Assembly: GCF_009176725.1 (NCBI RefSeq) | Contig: NZ_AP020337.1 | Location: 4,099,501 to 4,163,500 of the forward strand | DNA length: 64,000 nucleotides | Source: Pseudomonas sp. KUIN-1 | GTDB taxonomy: Bacteria; Pseudomonadota; Gammaproteobacteria; Pseudomonadales; Pseudomonadaceae | Direction of reading: 5' to 3' | In this document: piece after piece, positions 22,276-33,486 of the stretch | Layout: every line of letters starts with the position of its first letter | Position numbering within the stretch: position 1 is the first letter of the stretch | Program-made: the position numbers and the translations under genes | The notes under the pieces: model-generated | Databases searched by the model: none | Told to the model about the DNA's origin: nothing | Seen by the model: the letters and a program-made list of their open reading frames with translations, nothing else

Positions 22276-23040
22276 TCACTTCAGGCTGCCGGACAGGAAT
22301 TGCTGCAAACGCTCGGTCTGCGGATTGGCCAGCACTTCGCGCGGATTGCCACGTTCCAGAACGACGCCCTGGTGCAGGAAAACCAACTGGTTGGAGACCT
22401 CACGGGCAAAACCCATTTCGTGAGTCACCACCACCATGGTGCGGCCTTCCTGAGCCAGCCCTTGCATGACCTTGAGCACATCACCGACCAGCTCCGGGTC
22501 CAGCGCCGAGGTCGGCTCATCGAACAGCATGACCTCGGGCTCCATCGCCAGTGCGCGGGCAATCGCCACACGCTGCTGCTCACCGCCGGACATGTGCCCA
22601 GGGTAAGCGTCCTTGCGATGGGACACGCCGACCTTGGCCAGATAGTGTTCGGCCTTTTCCAGCGCTTCCTTTTTCGACACACCCAGCACATGGACCGGCG
22701 CTTCGATGATGTTCTGCAGTGCAGTCATGTGCGACCACAGGTTGAAGTGCTGAAACACCATCGACAGGCGTGAACGCATGCGCTGCAACTGCTTGGCATC
22801 GGCAGCTTTCAGGCCGCCTTCCTTGTTCGGCACCAGCTTTAACTCTTCGTTGTTGAGCAGGATCTTGCCGGCATGGGGCTGTTCGAGCAGGTTGATGCAG
22901 CGCAGAAAGGTGCTTTTGCCCGAGCCGCTGGAGCCGATGATGCTGATGACATCGCCGGCCTTGGCGGTCAGGGACACGCCCTTGATCACTTCGTGACTGC
23001 CATAGCGCTTGTGCAGATCCTGCACTTCCAGTTTGTTCAT
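22276..23040 (-). CDS. aotP: arginine/ornithine ABC transporter ATP-binding protein AotP
   Basis: The 254-residue product is a HisP/GlnQ-type ATPase with Walker [11 protein letters not shown], signature [15 protein letters not shown], Walker [15 protein letters not shown] and an H-loop VTHEMGF. It powers the AotQM permease. I start at [14 protein letters not shown], since the longer frame adds an implausible N-terminus. It lies 22 bases after aotO. Confidence 0.95.
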   Translation of the reverse strand: MNKLEVQDLHKRYGSHEVIKGVSLTAKAGDVISIIGSSGSGKSTFLRCINLLEQPHAGKILLNNEELKLVPNKEGGLKAADAKQLQRMRSRLSMVFQHFNLWSHMTALQNIIEAPVHVLGVSKKEALEKAEHYLAKVGVSHRKDAYPGHMSGGEQQRVAIARALAMEPEVMLFDEPTSALDPELVGDVLKVMQGLAQEGRTMVVVTHEMGFAREVSNQLVFLHQGVVLERGNPREVLANPQTERLQQFLSGSLK

Positions 23041-23062
23041 GCTTTGGGTTTCCACAGTACGG

Positions 23063-24175
23063 TCAATCACTGAGCAGACGTCCGTGACGCAGCGCCGTGC
23101 GCCCCGCCACCTTGGCCAGCCAGAAACCGGGTTGAGCGTAACGAAGCCGCTCGATGGCGAACAACACCCCGGCAGTATTCGCACAAATGGTACTGACCTG
23201 ATCGGACAGCGGGTCGATCACTTCGAACAGCGGATCGCCCACCTCGACCCTGTCGCCTGCAGCGCGCAGGAACGTCACCACACCAGGGTGCGGCGCATAG
23301 AGCAATTCGGTGCCTTCGAACGGCAAGCCTTCGCAGGCTTGGTGCACCGGCTGCGGCCAATCACCACTGATGAAGCCCTGCTCGGCAAGGAACGCCAGGA
23401 TACCTTCGGCATGCGCGATTGCCTGCGGCTTGCCGGTGTCGGCCTGACCGCCCAGTTCAAGGGTGGTGGCGAGGCAGGCCAGCGGGATCTGCGCCTGCGG
23501 GAAAATCCGCGAAAGACGCAACCACGGCAGCGAGCAGGCCTCATCGAAGGAGCTGCCACCGGAATCTTCGGCGAGCAGCGCTACCTGAATATTCAGATGT
23601 GCCGACAGCGACCGCCATTGTGGCCAGTGCTGCGGCAAGGCGTACATGTGCAGCGCGGCATCGGCATCACAATGCAGATCGAGCACCACATCAGCGACGC
23701 AGGCATGACGGAGCAGGATGCGCTGCATGCCTTGCAATTCGCTCTGCGGCACGGGCAGCCCTTCGAGCGCAGCGCTCATCGCCTGGCGAATCAGCCGGGT
23801 ATTGGCGCGCGGGTCATCGCCCAACTGACCTTCCAGCAACTCGGCGACCGGCTCGCTCAGCTCGGTGAAGTCACGGTTGAAGTTCTTGCCACTGCCGAAC
23901 TCGAAACGGCCCTGATGCGCGCCTTGCAGCAACTGCCCCAGGCCCAGCGGATTGGCCACCGGTACCAGTTCGACAACACCTTTGAGGAGGCCTTGCTGCT
24001 CCAGCTCGGTCAGGCGTTTTTTCAGTTCCCAGGCCGTGCGCATGCCGGGCAGTTCGTCGGCATGCAGGCTGGCCTGGATGTAAGCCTTGCGCTCGCCGGT
24101 GCCGAAGCGAAAGACACTCAGCGTGCGCTCGGTGCCGAGGGTGCTCCACGGCAATACATGATCGGTTCTTTGCAT
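23063..24175 (-). CDS. aotO: AotO, zinc-peptidase-like protein of the aot operon
   Basis: The 370-residue product belongs to the succinylglutamate desuccinylase/aspartoacylase branch of the M14 fold: zinc ligands H38 and E41 in ASLHADELPG and H168 in VVLDLHCDAD. A C-terminal beta-barrel of biotinyl/lipoyl-like type (about residues 297-335, with PHPGVVTFLRAAGDRVEVGD) follows. It starts one base after aotM. In P. aeruginosa AotO was reported as not needed for arginine uptake, so its substrate is unresolved; hydrolysis of an acylated or peptidyl arginine derivative is a guess. Confidence 0.9.
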   Translation of the reverse strand: MQRTDHVLPWSTLGTERTLSVFRFGTGERKAYIQASLHADELPGMRTAWELKKRLTELEQQGLLKGVVELVPVANPLGLGQLLQGAHQGRFEFGSGKNFNRDFTELSEPVAELLEGQLGDDPRANTRLIRQAMSAALEGLPVPQSELQGMQRILLRHACVADVVLDLHCDADAALHMYALPQHWPQWRSLSAHLNIQVALLAEDSGGSSFDEACSLPWLRLSRIFPQAQIPLACLATTLELGGQADTGKPQAIAHAEGILAFLAEQGFISGDWPQPVHQACEGLPFEGTELLYAPHPGVVTFLRAAGDRVEVGDPLFEVIDPLSDQVSTICANTAGVLFAIERLRYAQPGFWLAKVAGRTALRHGRLLSD

Positions 24176-24176
24176 T

Positions 24177-24875
24177 TCAGACCTTCCGTGGGGCGAGGTA
24201 GCCCAGCCAGCGGCGTTCGGCGATCTTGAACAGCCGCACCAGAATGAATGTCAGGCCCAGATAGAAAACACCTGCGGTGATATAAGCCTCGAAAGGCAGG
24301 TAGAACTGCGCGTTGACCGTACGGGCCGCGCCCGTGATGTCGATCAGGGTCACGATGGACGCCAGACTGGTAGTCTGCAGCATCATGATGACCTCGTTGC
24401 TGTACTGCGGCAGTGCCCGGCGCAAGGCCGAGGGCAGCAGAATGCGCCGGTACATCTTGGCTTTCGACATGCCCATGGCCCGCGCGGCCTCGATTTCACC
24501 CGCTGGTGTGGCCTTGAGGCTGCCGGCGATGATTTCCGCCGTGTAGGCGCTGGTATTGATGGTGAATGCCAGGCACGCACAGAAGGTGGCGCTGGACAGC
24601 CAGGGCCACAAAAAGCTTTCGCGCACCGCGTCGAACTGGGCCAGCCCGTAGTAGATCAGGAACAGCTGCACCAGCATCGGCGTGCCGCGAATCACGTAGG
24701 TGTACAGCCAGGCCGGCATGTTCACCCAAGGGTTTTTCGAGACCCGCATCAAGCCCAGCGGCAATGCCGCCAGCAGCCCGAACGCGAGCGAAATCGCCAG
24801 CAGCTTCAGGGTGGTCAGCAGGCCGCCGAAGTACAGCGGCAGACTGTCCCAGATCACGTTGTAGTCAAAGATCAT
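24177..24875 (-). CDS. aotM: arginine/ornithine ABC transporter permease AotM
   Basis: The 232-residue product is a polar amino acid permease of the HisM type, with five hydrophobic segments and the EAA loop EIEAARAMGMSKAKMYRRIL, where the ATPase docks. Its ATGA start overlaps the end of aotQ by four bases, so the two permease subunits are translationally coupled. Confidence 0.95.
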   Translation of the reverse strand: MIFDYNVIWDSLPLYFGGLLTTLKLLAISLAFGLLAALPLGLMRVSKNPWVNMPAWLYTYVIRGTPMLVQLFLIYYGLAQFDAVRESFLWPWLSSATFCACLAFTINTSAYTAEIIAGSLKATPAGEIEAARAMGMSKAKMYRRILLPSALRRALPQYSNEVIMMLQTTSLASIVTLIDITGAARTVNAQFYLPFEAYITAGVFYLGLTFILVRLFKIAERRWLGYLAPRKV

Positions 24876-25561
24876 AGGTCAGCCGCCCTCACGCCTACCG
24901 AGTAGCGTTTTTCGAGGTAACGCAAAGCGAGCAGCGACACACTGGTGATCACCAGGTACATCGCCGCAACCGCCAGAAAGAAGGTGAAAGGCTCGCGGGT
25001 GGCATCGGCCGCCTGCTTGGCCTTGAACATCATGTCCTGCAGACCGACCACGGAGATCAGCGCAGTCGCCTTGGTCAGCACCAGCCAGTTGTTGGTGAAA
25101 CCGGGAATCGCCAGACGAATCATCTGCGGCACCAGAATGCGGAAGAACACCTTGCCACTGCTCAGGCCATACGCCATGCCCGCCTCGGCCTGCCCCTTGG
25201 GGATGGCCATGAACGCACCGCGAAAGGTTTCCGAGAGATACGCGCCGAAGATGAAGCCCAGCGTGCAGATGCCGGCCATCAACGGATCGAGGTCGATGTA
25301 GTCGTCAAACCCCAGCAAAGGGGCGACGCGATTGAGCAGGTCCTGGCCGCCGTAGAAAATCAGCAGAATCAGGACCAGATCGGGAATGCCACGAATCACC
25401 GTGCTGTACAGATCGCCCAGCCAGGCGATCCAGCGTACCGGAGACAGTCTCAGCGCCACGCCGATCAGACCGAGAACGATCGCCAGAGCCATCGACGACA
25501 GGGCCAGCTGCAACGTCAGCCAGGCACCTTCGAGGATGACAGCTCCGTAACCTTTCAACAT
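24872..25561 (-). CDS. aotQ: arginine/ornithine ABC transporter permease AotQ
   Basis: The 229-residue product is a HisQ-type inner-membrane permease with five hydrophobic segments and the EAA loop GQAEAGMAYGLSSGKVFFRI. It pairs with AotM. It begins 76 bases after aotJ, a gap that commonly lets the binding protein be made in excess. Confidence 0.95.
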   Translation of the reverse strand: MLKGYGAVILEGAWLTLQLALSSMALAIVLGLIGVALRLSPVRWIAWLGDLYSTVIRGIPDLVLILLIFYGGQDLLNRVAPLLGFDDYIDLDPLMAGICTLGFIFGAYLSETFRGAFMAIPKGQAEAGMAYGLSSGKVFFRILVPQMIRLAIPGFTNNWLVLTKATALISVVGLQDMMFKAKQAADATREPFTFFLAVAAMYLVITSVSLLALRYLEKRYSVGVRAADL

Positions 25562-25637
25562 GATGTGCGGTCCTCAAGCGTGGAATAAAAATGGCGCAAG
25601 CCAGGCAACCCTGTTTGCGCCATCTCGTTGCGACGAC

Positions 25638-26414
25638 TTATTTGCCGAAGATATCGAAGTCGAAATACTTGTCCTGGATAGCCTTGTACTTGCCGTTGGC
25701 GCGGATCGCGGCGATGGCGGCGTTGAGACGGTCAAGGTTTGCCTTGTCGCCCTTGCGCACGGCAATGCCGATGCCGTCACCGAAGTATTTCGGATCGAAG
25801 AACGACGGGCCTACGAACGCATAGCCTTTGCCAGCATCGGTTTTCAGGAAGCCGTCCTGCAACAGCGTGGCGTCGGCGATAGTACCGTCAAGGCGCCCTG
25901 CACTGACGTCCAGATAGATTTCGTTCTGCGAACCGTACGGCGTCACTTCGACACCCTGCGGGGCCAGCACTTCACGGGCGAAACGCTCGTGAATCGTGCC
26001 ACGCTGTACGCCGATCTTCTTGCCCTTGAGTTCAGCCAGGCTGTCGCTGACCGTAGTGCCGTCCTTCATCACCAGACGCGCCGGTGAATTGTAATACTTG
26101 CCGGTGAAGTCCACGGACTTCTTGCGGTCGTCGGTGATGGACATCGACGACAGGATCGCATCGATCTTGCGCACTTTCAGCGCCGGAATAAGCCCGTCGA
26201 ATTCCTGCTCGACCCAGGTGCACTTGACCTTCATTTCTTCACACAGCGCATTGCCGATGTCGTAATCAAAGCCGACGATGCTGCCATCCGGGGCCTTGGA
26301 CGCGAACGGAGGGTAAGCCGCTTCGATACCGATTTTCAGTGGTTTTTCATCAGCAAAGATCGGCTGGGCGAGCATGGACAACGCCATCGCGCCAATAAGC
26401 ATGAGCTTTTTCAT
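25638..26414 (-). CDS. aotJ: arginine/ornithine-binding periplasmic protein AotJ
   Basis: The 258-residue product has a signal peptide (about residues 1-21, [20 protein letters not shown] then A) and the class 3 solute-binding fold: [20 protein letters not shown] near the mature N-terminus and [18 protein letters not shown] in the middle, typical of HisJ/ArgT proteins. It captures arginine and ornithine. I start at MKK because it gives a clean signal peptide; an ATG five codons upstream is possible. It heads aotJQMOP-argR and has a putative ArgR site upstream. Confidence 0.95.
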   Translation of the reverse strand: MKKLMLIGAMALSMLAQPIFADEKPLKIGIEAAYPPFASKAPDGSIVGFDYDIGNALCEEMKVKCTWVEQEFDGLIPALKVRKIDAILSSMSITDDRKKSVDFTGKYYNSPARLVMKDGTTVSDSLAELKGKKIGVQRGTIHERFAREVLAPQGVEVTPYGSQNEIYLDVSAGRLDGTIADATLLQDGFLKTDAGKGYAFVGPSFFDPKYFGDGIGIAVRKGDKANLDRLNAAIAAIRANGKYKAIQDKYFDFDIFGK

Positions 26415-26592
26415 TTCCAGGGACTCCATCGGTAAAGCACGACAAATGGCAAAGTGAGCAAGCGCCCAATGTGCGAAAGGACAATCTCGGGGAGGAGCGA
26501 CGCTGGATGCGTGACACCGCGCTGGCGGTTCACAGCCCTCCGGCGAATGAGAGGCATTTTAACGACAGGCTCAAAGTCGATATTTCTTCAAT

Positions 26593-26608
26593 GCGACAAC
26601 TAGTTACA
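26593..26608 (-). promoter_or_regulatory. putative ArgR operator, aotJ promoter
   Basis: On the minus strand TGTAACTAGTTGTCGC matches the aruC site 1 at 14 of 16 positions and is followed by ATTGAAGAAA, giving the reported TGTCGC-N8-AA form. It lies about 180 bases before aotJ. The remaining 26415-26944 gap holds no gene that I can support; the acs terminator lies at its far end. Confidence 0.5.
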
Positions 26609-26891
26609 GAAGCACCTGAAAACCCGCTACACGGTATTGACGGGACCTGTTTCTGCTGATCCAGCAACGCAGACTTAACCTGTCATAACAGCAAAAAGTG
26701 CGCCCATTATTGGCAAACCCTTTTAATCCGGCAAGCCCGGCGTGCCACATGGCGGTTTTAAAGCCCTGCTGCGTCGTACTTTCCTACACAGAAAGCCCGG
26801 ACATGTCCCACAACGAAGCACCGCGCGACAACACCGTGTAAACCGGTAACAACCCGATATATATCCCGTTTCTCGCTTAGCCCCTGGAAAC

Positions 26892-26931
26892 AAAAGCGCC
26901 CCGATCGGCTCTCACCGAACGGGGCGCTTCA
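26892..26931 (-). terminator. rho-independent terminator of acs
   Basis: AAGCGCCCCG and CGGGGCGCTT form a stem around a partly paired loop, with TTTTG following on the minus strand. It lies shortly after the acs stop codon. Confidence 0.75.
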
Positions 26932-26944
26932 GTCACAGGAACGC

Positions 26945-28900
<1,956 letters not shown>

Positions 28901-28920
28901 CTTGGTTACCTCGGTGGATA

Positions 28921-28931
28921 GTTGTTGTTTT
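28921..28931 (-). promoter_or_regulatory. possible Hfq/Crc (CA-motif) site in the acsA leader
   Basis: On the minus strand the leader reads AAAACAACAAC, containing AACAACAA, which fits the AANAANAA motif of Pseudomonas catabolite repression, about 20-30 bases upstream of the ATG. Acetate use is a plausible catabolite-repressed function. The match is short and could be chance. Confidence 0.35.
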
Positions 28932-28995
28932 ATGCCCCTGTTGTATCCCGCCCCACCCGCAGGGGCCATTCGACGTTGGTATTACCGGGCGGGGC

Positions 28996-29094
28996 CGGAG
29001 CCGGAGCCGGAGCCGCAAGCCGCAAGCATGAAGCTTGAAGCATGAAGCTTGAAGCTTGAAGCTTGAAGCTTGAAGCTTGCAGCTTGCAGCTGCC
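28996..29094. repeat. short tandem repeats: GGAGCC hexamers then eleven TGAAGCT-type heptamers
   Basis: About three hexamers of GGAGCC run into a perfectly phased heptamer array (29015-29091): GCAAGCC, GCAAGCA, then TGAAGCT units with one TGAAGCA, ending in two TGCAGCT. The array is in the acs to DUF2790 gap (28901-29305), where I see no gene. A degenerate relative of the 3' part occurs near 44.63 kb. Confidence 0.9.
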
Positions 29095-29305
29095 CTCAAG
29101 ATTATTACCATTTTGATAAAAGCGCTTATCCAAAGTCTTTATATATGCGCTGTCACAACAGGCATAGAATTCGATCCGCCAACAAGGCAGACATCAACTG
29201 CCCCCACGCAGTGTTGTTCCAACTCGAAAAACGTATCAGACCGCCTGAGCCCATGACGTCAAAAACGTGATGCGACGGCGCTCACTTTGAAAAAGGTAAA
29301 CGACA

Positions 29306-29572
29306 ATGAAAGTTTTATTAGTGGCATTGGCCCTGTGCGGCGTCAGTAGTCTGGCCATGGCCGAAGAATCGCAGACCAAAGTGGCTGCGCAACAGGCGCG
29401 TGTCGAGCAATATACCTACGGCACTCATCTGGATATCGCTCGGGTTATTTCCATCAGCCAGATACCCAATGTCTGCGAAGTGGTCCCGGCGCGCATGGTG
29501 TATGAAGATTCGCAGGGCGCACGCCACACCATGGGCTATCAGGTGATGGGCAACGGCTGCAGCAACGGTTGA
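29306..29572 (+). CDS. DUF2790-type small exported protein
   Basis: The 88-residue product has a signal peptide (about residues 1-19, ending SLAMA) and a mature part with YTYGTHLDIARVISIS and two cysteines that may form a disulfide. This is the DUF2790 pattern, a family of small periplasmic proteins expanded in pseudomonads, often near metal or stress genes. Function unknown. An AAGG ribosome site lies ten bases before the ATG. Transcribed alone. Confidence 0.85.
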   Translation: MKVLLVALALCGVSSLAMAEESQTKVAAQQARVEQYTYGTHLDIARVISISQIPNVCEVVPARMVYEDSQGARHTMGYQVMGNGCSNG

Positions 29573-29682
29573 GGCTTCTTGCCGTTGCAACCTGTGCACG
29601 ACGCCTCGCAGCTATAGCCTCGCCGCTATATAAGGTGCGAGGCGCATGCACGAAGTGGGTGACGGAACTATCAATGAGCGAG

Positions 29683-31260
29683 TTATTTATCCGTTGAATG
29701 CGGATCTGATTCGCGCCCCACTTCATAGTCGCGCAACTTGTTGGCAATTGTTGTATGAGACACTCCCAGGCGTTTGCCTAATTGGCGACTGCTGGGATAT
29801 TGCGCATAGAGTTGTTCCAGCACCGACTTTTCAAAGCGCCCGATAATAGCGCCCAGCCCGCCCTCCAGCGACACCTCACTCAACCCCTGTCGCATGCCGT
29901 AGTCCGGCAAACGAATATGCTCGGCCTGCACCTTGCCGCCGTCACACAGCGATACGGCCTGAAACAATACATTTTCCAATTGCCGCACATTACCGGGCCA
30001 GTGGTACTGACCAAGGCGTTTGATGGCCGCAGGTGATATGCCGGGCAGCGCACAGCCGATCTGCCGGCTGGCCTGATCGAGAAAATGCTCCACCAGCGGC
30101 TCAAGACCGTCCAGACAGTCGCGCAGTGGTGGTATATGCAGTGAAAGCACGTTAAGGCGATGATAAAGGTCCTGCCTGAACATGCCCTTGGCGCACAGCT
30201 CCGAGAGATCGACCTGGGTCGAACACATCACCCGCACATCGAGAAACATGTCCTCGTCGCTGCCGACCCGGCGAAAACTGCCGTCCTGAATGAAGCGCAG
30301 CAGCTTGGCCTGCATGCGGGCACTCAGCTCACCCACGCCATCGAGAAACAGCGTGCCGCCCGCGGTCAGCTCCAATAGCCCCAGCCGCCCTTCCGCACGC
30401 GCACCTTCGAACGCGCCGGGGTCATAGCCGAACAGCTCGATCTCGGCCATCGACTCCGACAACCCGGCGCAGTTGAGCGCCATCAGCGGTGACTGGCCGC
30501 GCGGGCTGGCCAGGTGGCAGGCGCGGGCCAGCAATTCCTTGCCGGTGCCGGTCTCACCCTCGATCAGCAGCGGCGCATCGAGGGGCGCCATGCGCCGCGC
30601 CTCGCGAACCACAGCGGCCATGACCTTCGAGCTCTGAAAGATACTGTCGAAGCCGCGCAACTCCTGCTTGCGCACATGGTAGATGCGCTCGCCGACCCGA
30701 TCAGCGCGGTGCAGCGTCAGCACGGCCCCGGCCATGGCCTCGCTGTCGTCATGCTCCGATTGCAGGGGCGCGATATCGGCAAGAAACACATCGCCGCATA
30801 CCTTGACCCGCAGGCCGTTGATCCGCGACTGGCTGGCGCGCACCAGTTCAGGCAGGTCGAAATCTTCGGCGTAACGCGACAAGGGCATGCCCGGCACTTC
30901 ATCGACCCGCACACCCAGCAATTGCGCAGCGGCACGATTGGCCGCAACTATCGCCCCGCCCATGTCGATGGACAACACCGGGAATTCCAGCGCGCCGAGC
31001 AAGGCATTGAGCTCCATGTGCCGGCGCTCGCTGGGCATCAGCCCGACACGCTTGACGCCGAATACCCCGGTGATCGCCTCGAACTTCGGGCGCAGGGCCT
31101 GGAACTGCAGGTTGATCAGGTTCGGGCAATGCAGATAGATCGCATCACCGTGCTCGCCCCCCACTTCACCGCGCGCCACGTTGACGCCGTAAGCCACCAG
31201 CAGGTCGAGAATGTCGCGAAGAATGCCGATGCGGTTCTGGCAGTGCACCTTGATGCGCAT
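29683..31260 (-). CDS. phhR: PhhR, TyrR-type regulator of aromatic amino acid catabolism
   Basis: The 525-residue product has an N-terminal ACT domain (about residues 1-75), a PAS-like domain (about 80-190), an AAA+ domain (about 215-440) with Walker A GETGTGKELLA and Walker B GGTLFLDGVGEL, and a C-terminal helix-turn-helix. The sigma-54 contact loop reads GAFEGA, not GAFTGA, consistent with TyrR-type proteins that act on sigma-70 promoters. It is divergent from phhA and should activate phhAB in response to phenylalanine or tyrosine. I start at MRIKVHCQNRIGIL, where the ACT domain begins. Confidence 0.94.
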   Translation of the reverse strand: MRIKVHCQNRIGILRDILDLLVAYGVNVARGEVGGEHGDAIYLHCPNLINLQFQALRPKFEAITGVFGVKRVGLMPSERRHMELNALLGALEFPVLSIDMGGAIVAANRAAAQLLGVRVDEVPGMPLSRYAEDFDLPELVRASQSRINGLRVKVCGDVFLADIAPLQSEHDDSEAMAGAVLTLHRADRVGERIYHVRKQELRGFDSIFQSSKVMAAVVREARRMAPLDAPLLIEGETGTGKELLARACHLASPRGQSPLMALNCAGLSESMAEIELFGYDPGAFEGARAEGRLGLLELTAGGTLFLDGVGELSARMQAKLLRFIQDGSFRRVGSDEDMFLDVRVMCSTQVDLSELCAKGMFRQDLYHRLNVLSLHIPPLRDCLDGLEPLVEHFLDQASRQIGCALPGISPAAIKRLGQYHWPGNVRQLENVLFQAVSLCDGGKVQAEHIRLPDYGMRQGLSEVSLEGGLGAIIGRFEKSVLEQLYAQYPSSRQLGKRLGVSHTTIANKLRDYEVGRESDPHSTDK

Positions 31261-31380
31261 GAGTCGTTGCCCCTGTGAGGGTAGTTTTTTATGAGGCGGC
31301 AAAATTAATGTCAACAATACGTTACGCACGCACGCTTCGCGAGCGGCAGGAGGACTGATTTCAGGCCTCACCCACCGTGA

Positions 31381-31400
31381 TCGTAAACTTTTCGTTACGA
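31381..31400 (+). promoter_or_regulatory. putative PhhR/TyrR box upstream of phhA
   Basis: TCGTAAACTTTTCGTTACGA resembles the TGTAAA-N6-TTTACA operator with the right spacing (CGTAAA, six bases, GTTACG) and lies between the divergent phhR and phhA genes, about 130 bases before phhA. Match is imperfect in the right half. Confidence 0.4.
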
Positions 31401-31525
31401 ACCAGTGATCAAACCCTCGCACGGCCCTGCTCACCGCCGCTGACGCGCCCTCGAAACCGGGTTATTCCTGAACACAGGCTTTTACAAGAACACTTTAAAA
31501 ACAGCAGCCTTTCGAGGACATCAGC

Positions 31526-32323
31526 ATGGCCCAGACGCTTTACGTGGCACGCGAGCCGGACGCTTCGGGTTTCATCGATTACACGGCGGACGAACATGCG
31601 GTATGGAACACCCTGATCACCCGGCAGATGGAGATCATCGAAGGGCGTGCCTGCCAGGAGTATCTGGACGGCATCGAGCAACTGGGCCTGCCGCTTGATC
31701 GCATTCCTCAGTTAGGCGAAATCAACAAGGTTCTGGGCGCGACCACGGGCTGGCAGGTCGAGCGAGTGCCTGCGCTGATCCCCTTCCAGAGGTTTTTTGA
31801 ACTGCTGGCCAGCAAGCGTTTTCCGGTGGCGACGTTCATCCGTAGCGCAGAAGAACTGGACTACCTGCAAGAACCGGACATCTTTCATGAAATATTTGGC
31901 CACTGCCCGCTGCTGACCAATCCGTGGTTTGCCGAATTCACCCATACCTACGGCAAACTCGGCCTGAGCGCGAGCAAGGAACAACGCGTGTACCTGGCCC
32001 GGCTGTACTGGATGACCATCGAGTTCGGCCTGGTCGATACACCACAAGGGCGGAAAATCTACGGCGGCGGCATCCTTTCTTCACCGAAGGAAGCGCTGTA
32101 CAGCTTGTCGTCAGCCCCCGAACACCAGCCTTTCGATGCGCTTGAAGCGATGCGCACGCCTTATCGCATCGACATTCTGCAACCGCTGTACTTTGTCCTG
32201 CCGGATCTGAAGCGCCTGTTCGACCTGGCGCAGCAGGACATCATGGCGCTGGTCGGGCAAGGCATGCAGTTGGGCTTGCACGCACCCAAATTTCCACCTA
32301 AAACCAAAAGCCACGCCGCCTGA
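31526..32323 (+). CDS. phhA: phenylalanine 4-monooxygenase
   Basis: The 265-residue product is the single-domain bacterial phenylalanine hydroxylase. The iron ligands H121 and H126 lie in [11 protein letters not shown] and E166 in MTIEFGLVD. With tetrahydropterin and O2 it turns phenylalanine into tyrosine. A GAGGAC site precedes the ATG. It is followed 35 bases later by phhB and controlled by the divergent phhR. Confidence 0.97.
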   Translation: MAQTLYVAREPDASGFIDYTADEHAVWNTLITRQMEIIEGRACQEYLDGIEQLGLPLDRIPQLGEINKVLGATTGWQVERVPALIPFQRFFELLASKRFPVATFIRSAEELDYLQEPDIFHEIFGHCPLLTNPWFAEFTHTYGKLGLSASKEQRVYLARLYWMTIEFGLVDTPQGRKIYGGGILSSPKEALYSLSSAPEHQPFDALEAMRTPYRIDILQPLYFVLPDLKRLFDLAQQDIMALVGQGMQLGLHAPKFPPKTKSHAA

Positions 32324-32358
32324 CACTCGGCCAGCTCTCCGAAAAGGACTCTCTGGTT

Positions 32359-32715
32359 ATGACCACCTTGAATCAAGCTCACTGTGAAGCCTGCCGTGCC
32401 GATGCGCCGCAGGTCAGCGAAGCCGAATTGCCGGAACTGCTCAAGCAGATCCCGGACTGGAACATCGAGGTCCGCGACGCGGTGATGCAGCTGGAAAAAG
32501 TCTTTCTGTTCAAGAATTTCAAATGGGCGCTGGCGTTCACCAACGCAGTGGGTGAGATTGCCGAAGCGGAAGGCCATCATCCCGGCCTGCTGACTGAGTG
32601 GGGCAAGGTGACCGTGACCTGGTGGAGCCACTCGATCAAGGGCCTGCACCGCAACGACTTCATCATGGCGGCGCGCACTGATGAAGTGGCCAAGGGCGCA
32701 GAAGGCCGAAAATAA
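32359..32715 (+). CDS. phhB: pterin-4a-carbinolamine dehydratase
   Basis: The 118-residue product has the PCD/DCoH core: [20 protein letters not shown], then [19 protein letters not shown] with the catalytic histidine pair. It dehydrates the carbinolamine made by PhhA so that the pterin cofactor can be recycled. It forms an operon with phhA. The aminotransferase gene phhC, next in P. aeruginosa, is not found here. Confidence 0.96.
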   Translation: MTTLNQAHCEACRADAPQVSEAELPELLKQIPDWNIEVRDAVMQLEKVFLFKNFKWALAFTNAVGEIAEAEGHHPGLLTEWGKVTVTWWSHSIKGLHRNDFIMAARTDEVAKGAEGRK

Positions 32716-32939
32716 AATGATTGGTGGGCCATGGACCTTGCCAGAGCGGTCCGGCCCAATGAAATCAAGCTGCTCAGCACCTCGCAAGGTGAAAAGCCGG
32801 ACAGTAAAAACGCGATTTTGTTTCACGATCAGGGCAATCAGGGTAAAAAAATATCCTGATTGTCATTTTCAGTGGGTTATCCTGCGCAGGCTTTTTAAAG
32901 CACGGTTCTATCTGCAACCCCTTGCGAGGAGCGACGACG

Positions 32940-33080
32940 ATGCATGAAATCCCTAACTTCCCACCAGGCCAACAGGAACCACAACAGTCGACTCTGGCTC
33001 AGAAAGAGCTTGGTCAACCTGTCGCAATGAAAGCAGCACCCTCGGCTCAAGACAGCCAGAAAGCCGGAAGCAAAGACTGA
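32940..33080 (+). CDS. very small hypothetical protein (46 residues)
   Basis: A frame from ATG at 32940 to TGA at 33080 encodes MHEIPNFPPGQQEPQQSTLA followed by a lysine- and glutamine-rich tail. A strong GCGAGGAGCGACGACG ribosome site precedes it, the main reason to believe it. Proline/glutamine-rich and probably disordered. No family recognised. It lies in the gap between phhB and a second tiny gene, on the same strand. Confidence 0.5.
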   Translation: MHEIPNFPPGQQEPQQSTLAQKELGQPVAMKAAPSAQDSQKAGSKD

Positions 33081-33168
33081 AGGCGATTGTTTTCAGGCGT
33101 ATCGAAAAACGGTTTTGCCGGTTTTCAATACGCCTGGAAAACCAGCAACAGGCAAACAGCAGATTTTT

Positions 33169-33348
33169 ATGAGCGACTTCACTGAAACCCAAGCCAGCGC
33201 CCTGATTGGCACCGCCGAGAAAATGATCGAGATCTGGTCACGCCTCAGCCCGGAAAAACAGAGCGCCCTGCTCGCCCGTTTCGGTACTCAGGAAAACGCC
33301 TTGGCCGCTCTCGTGACCACACACCTTGTGGCCCCCAGGGACAAATAG
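33169..33348 (+). CDS. small hypothetical protein (59 residues)
   Basis: The predicted product, starting MSDFTETQASALIGTAEKMI, looks like a soluble helical protein; RLSPEKQSALLARFGTQENA is amphipathic. The ATG at 33169 is chosen over an upstream one, although the ribosome site is weak. Composition is that of a real gene and differs from the flanking non-coding DNA. Family and function unknown. Confidence 0.6.
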   Translation: MSDFTETQASALIGTAEKMIEIWSRLSPEKQSALLARFGTQENALAALVTTHLVAPRDK

Positions 33349-33486
33349 CCCCTCCATTCAGGTTTATTTCAATCTGTTGCACCTGCATCGCCCGATGCAT
33401 CGGTATGATGAGCACTTCGAGAGCTTGCTAAGGGTTTTCCCTGCCCGCTCGAACGCCATGCCCGCAAAAGAACGAAAGCCCGCCCC

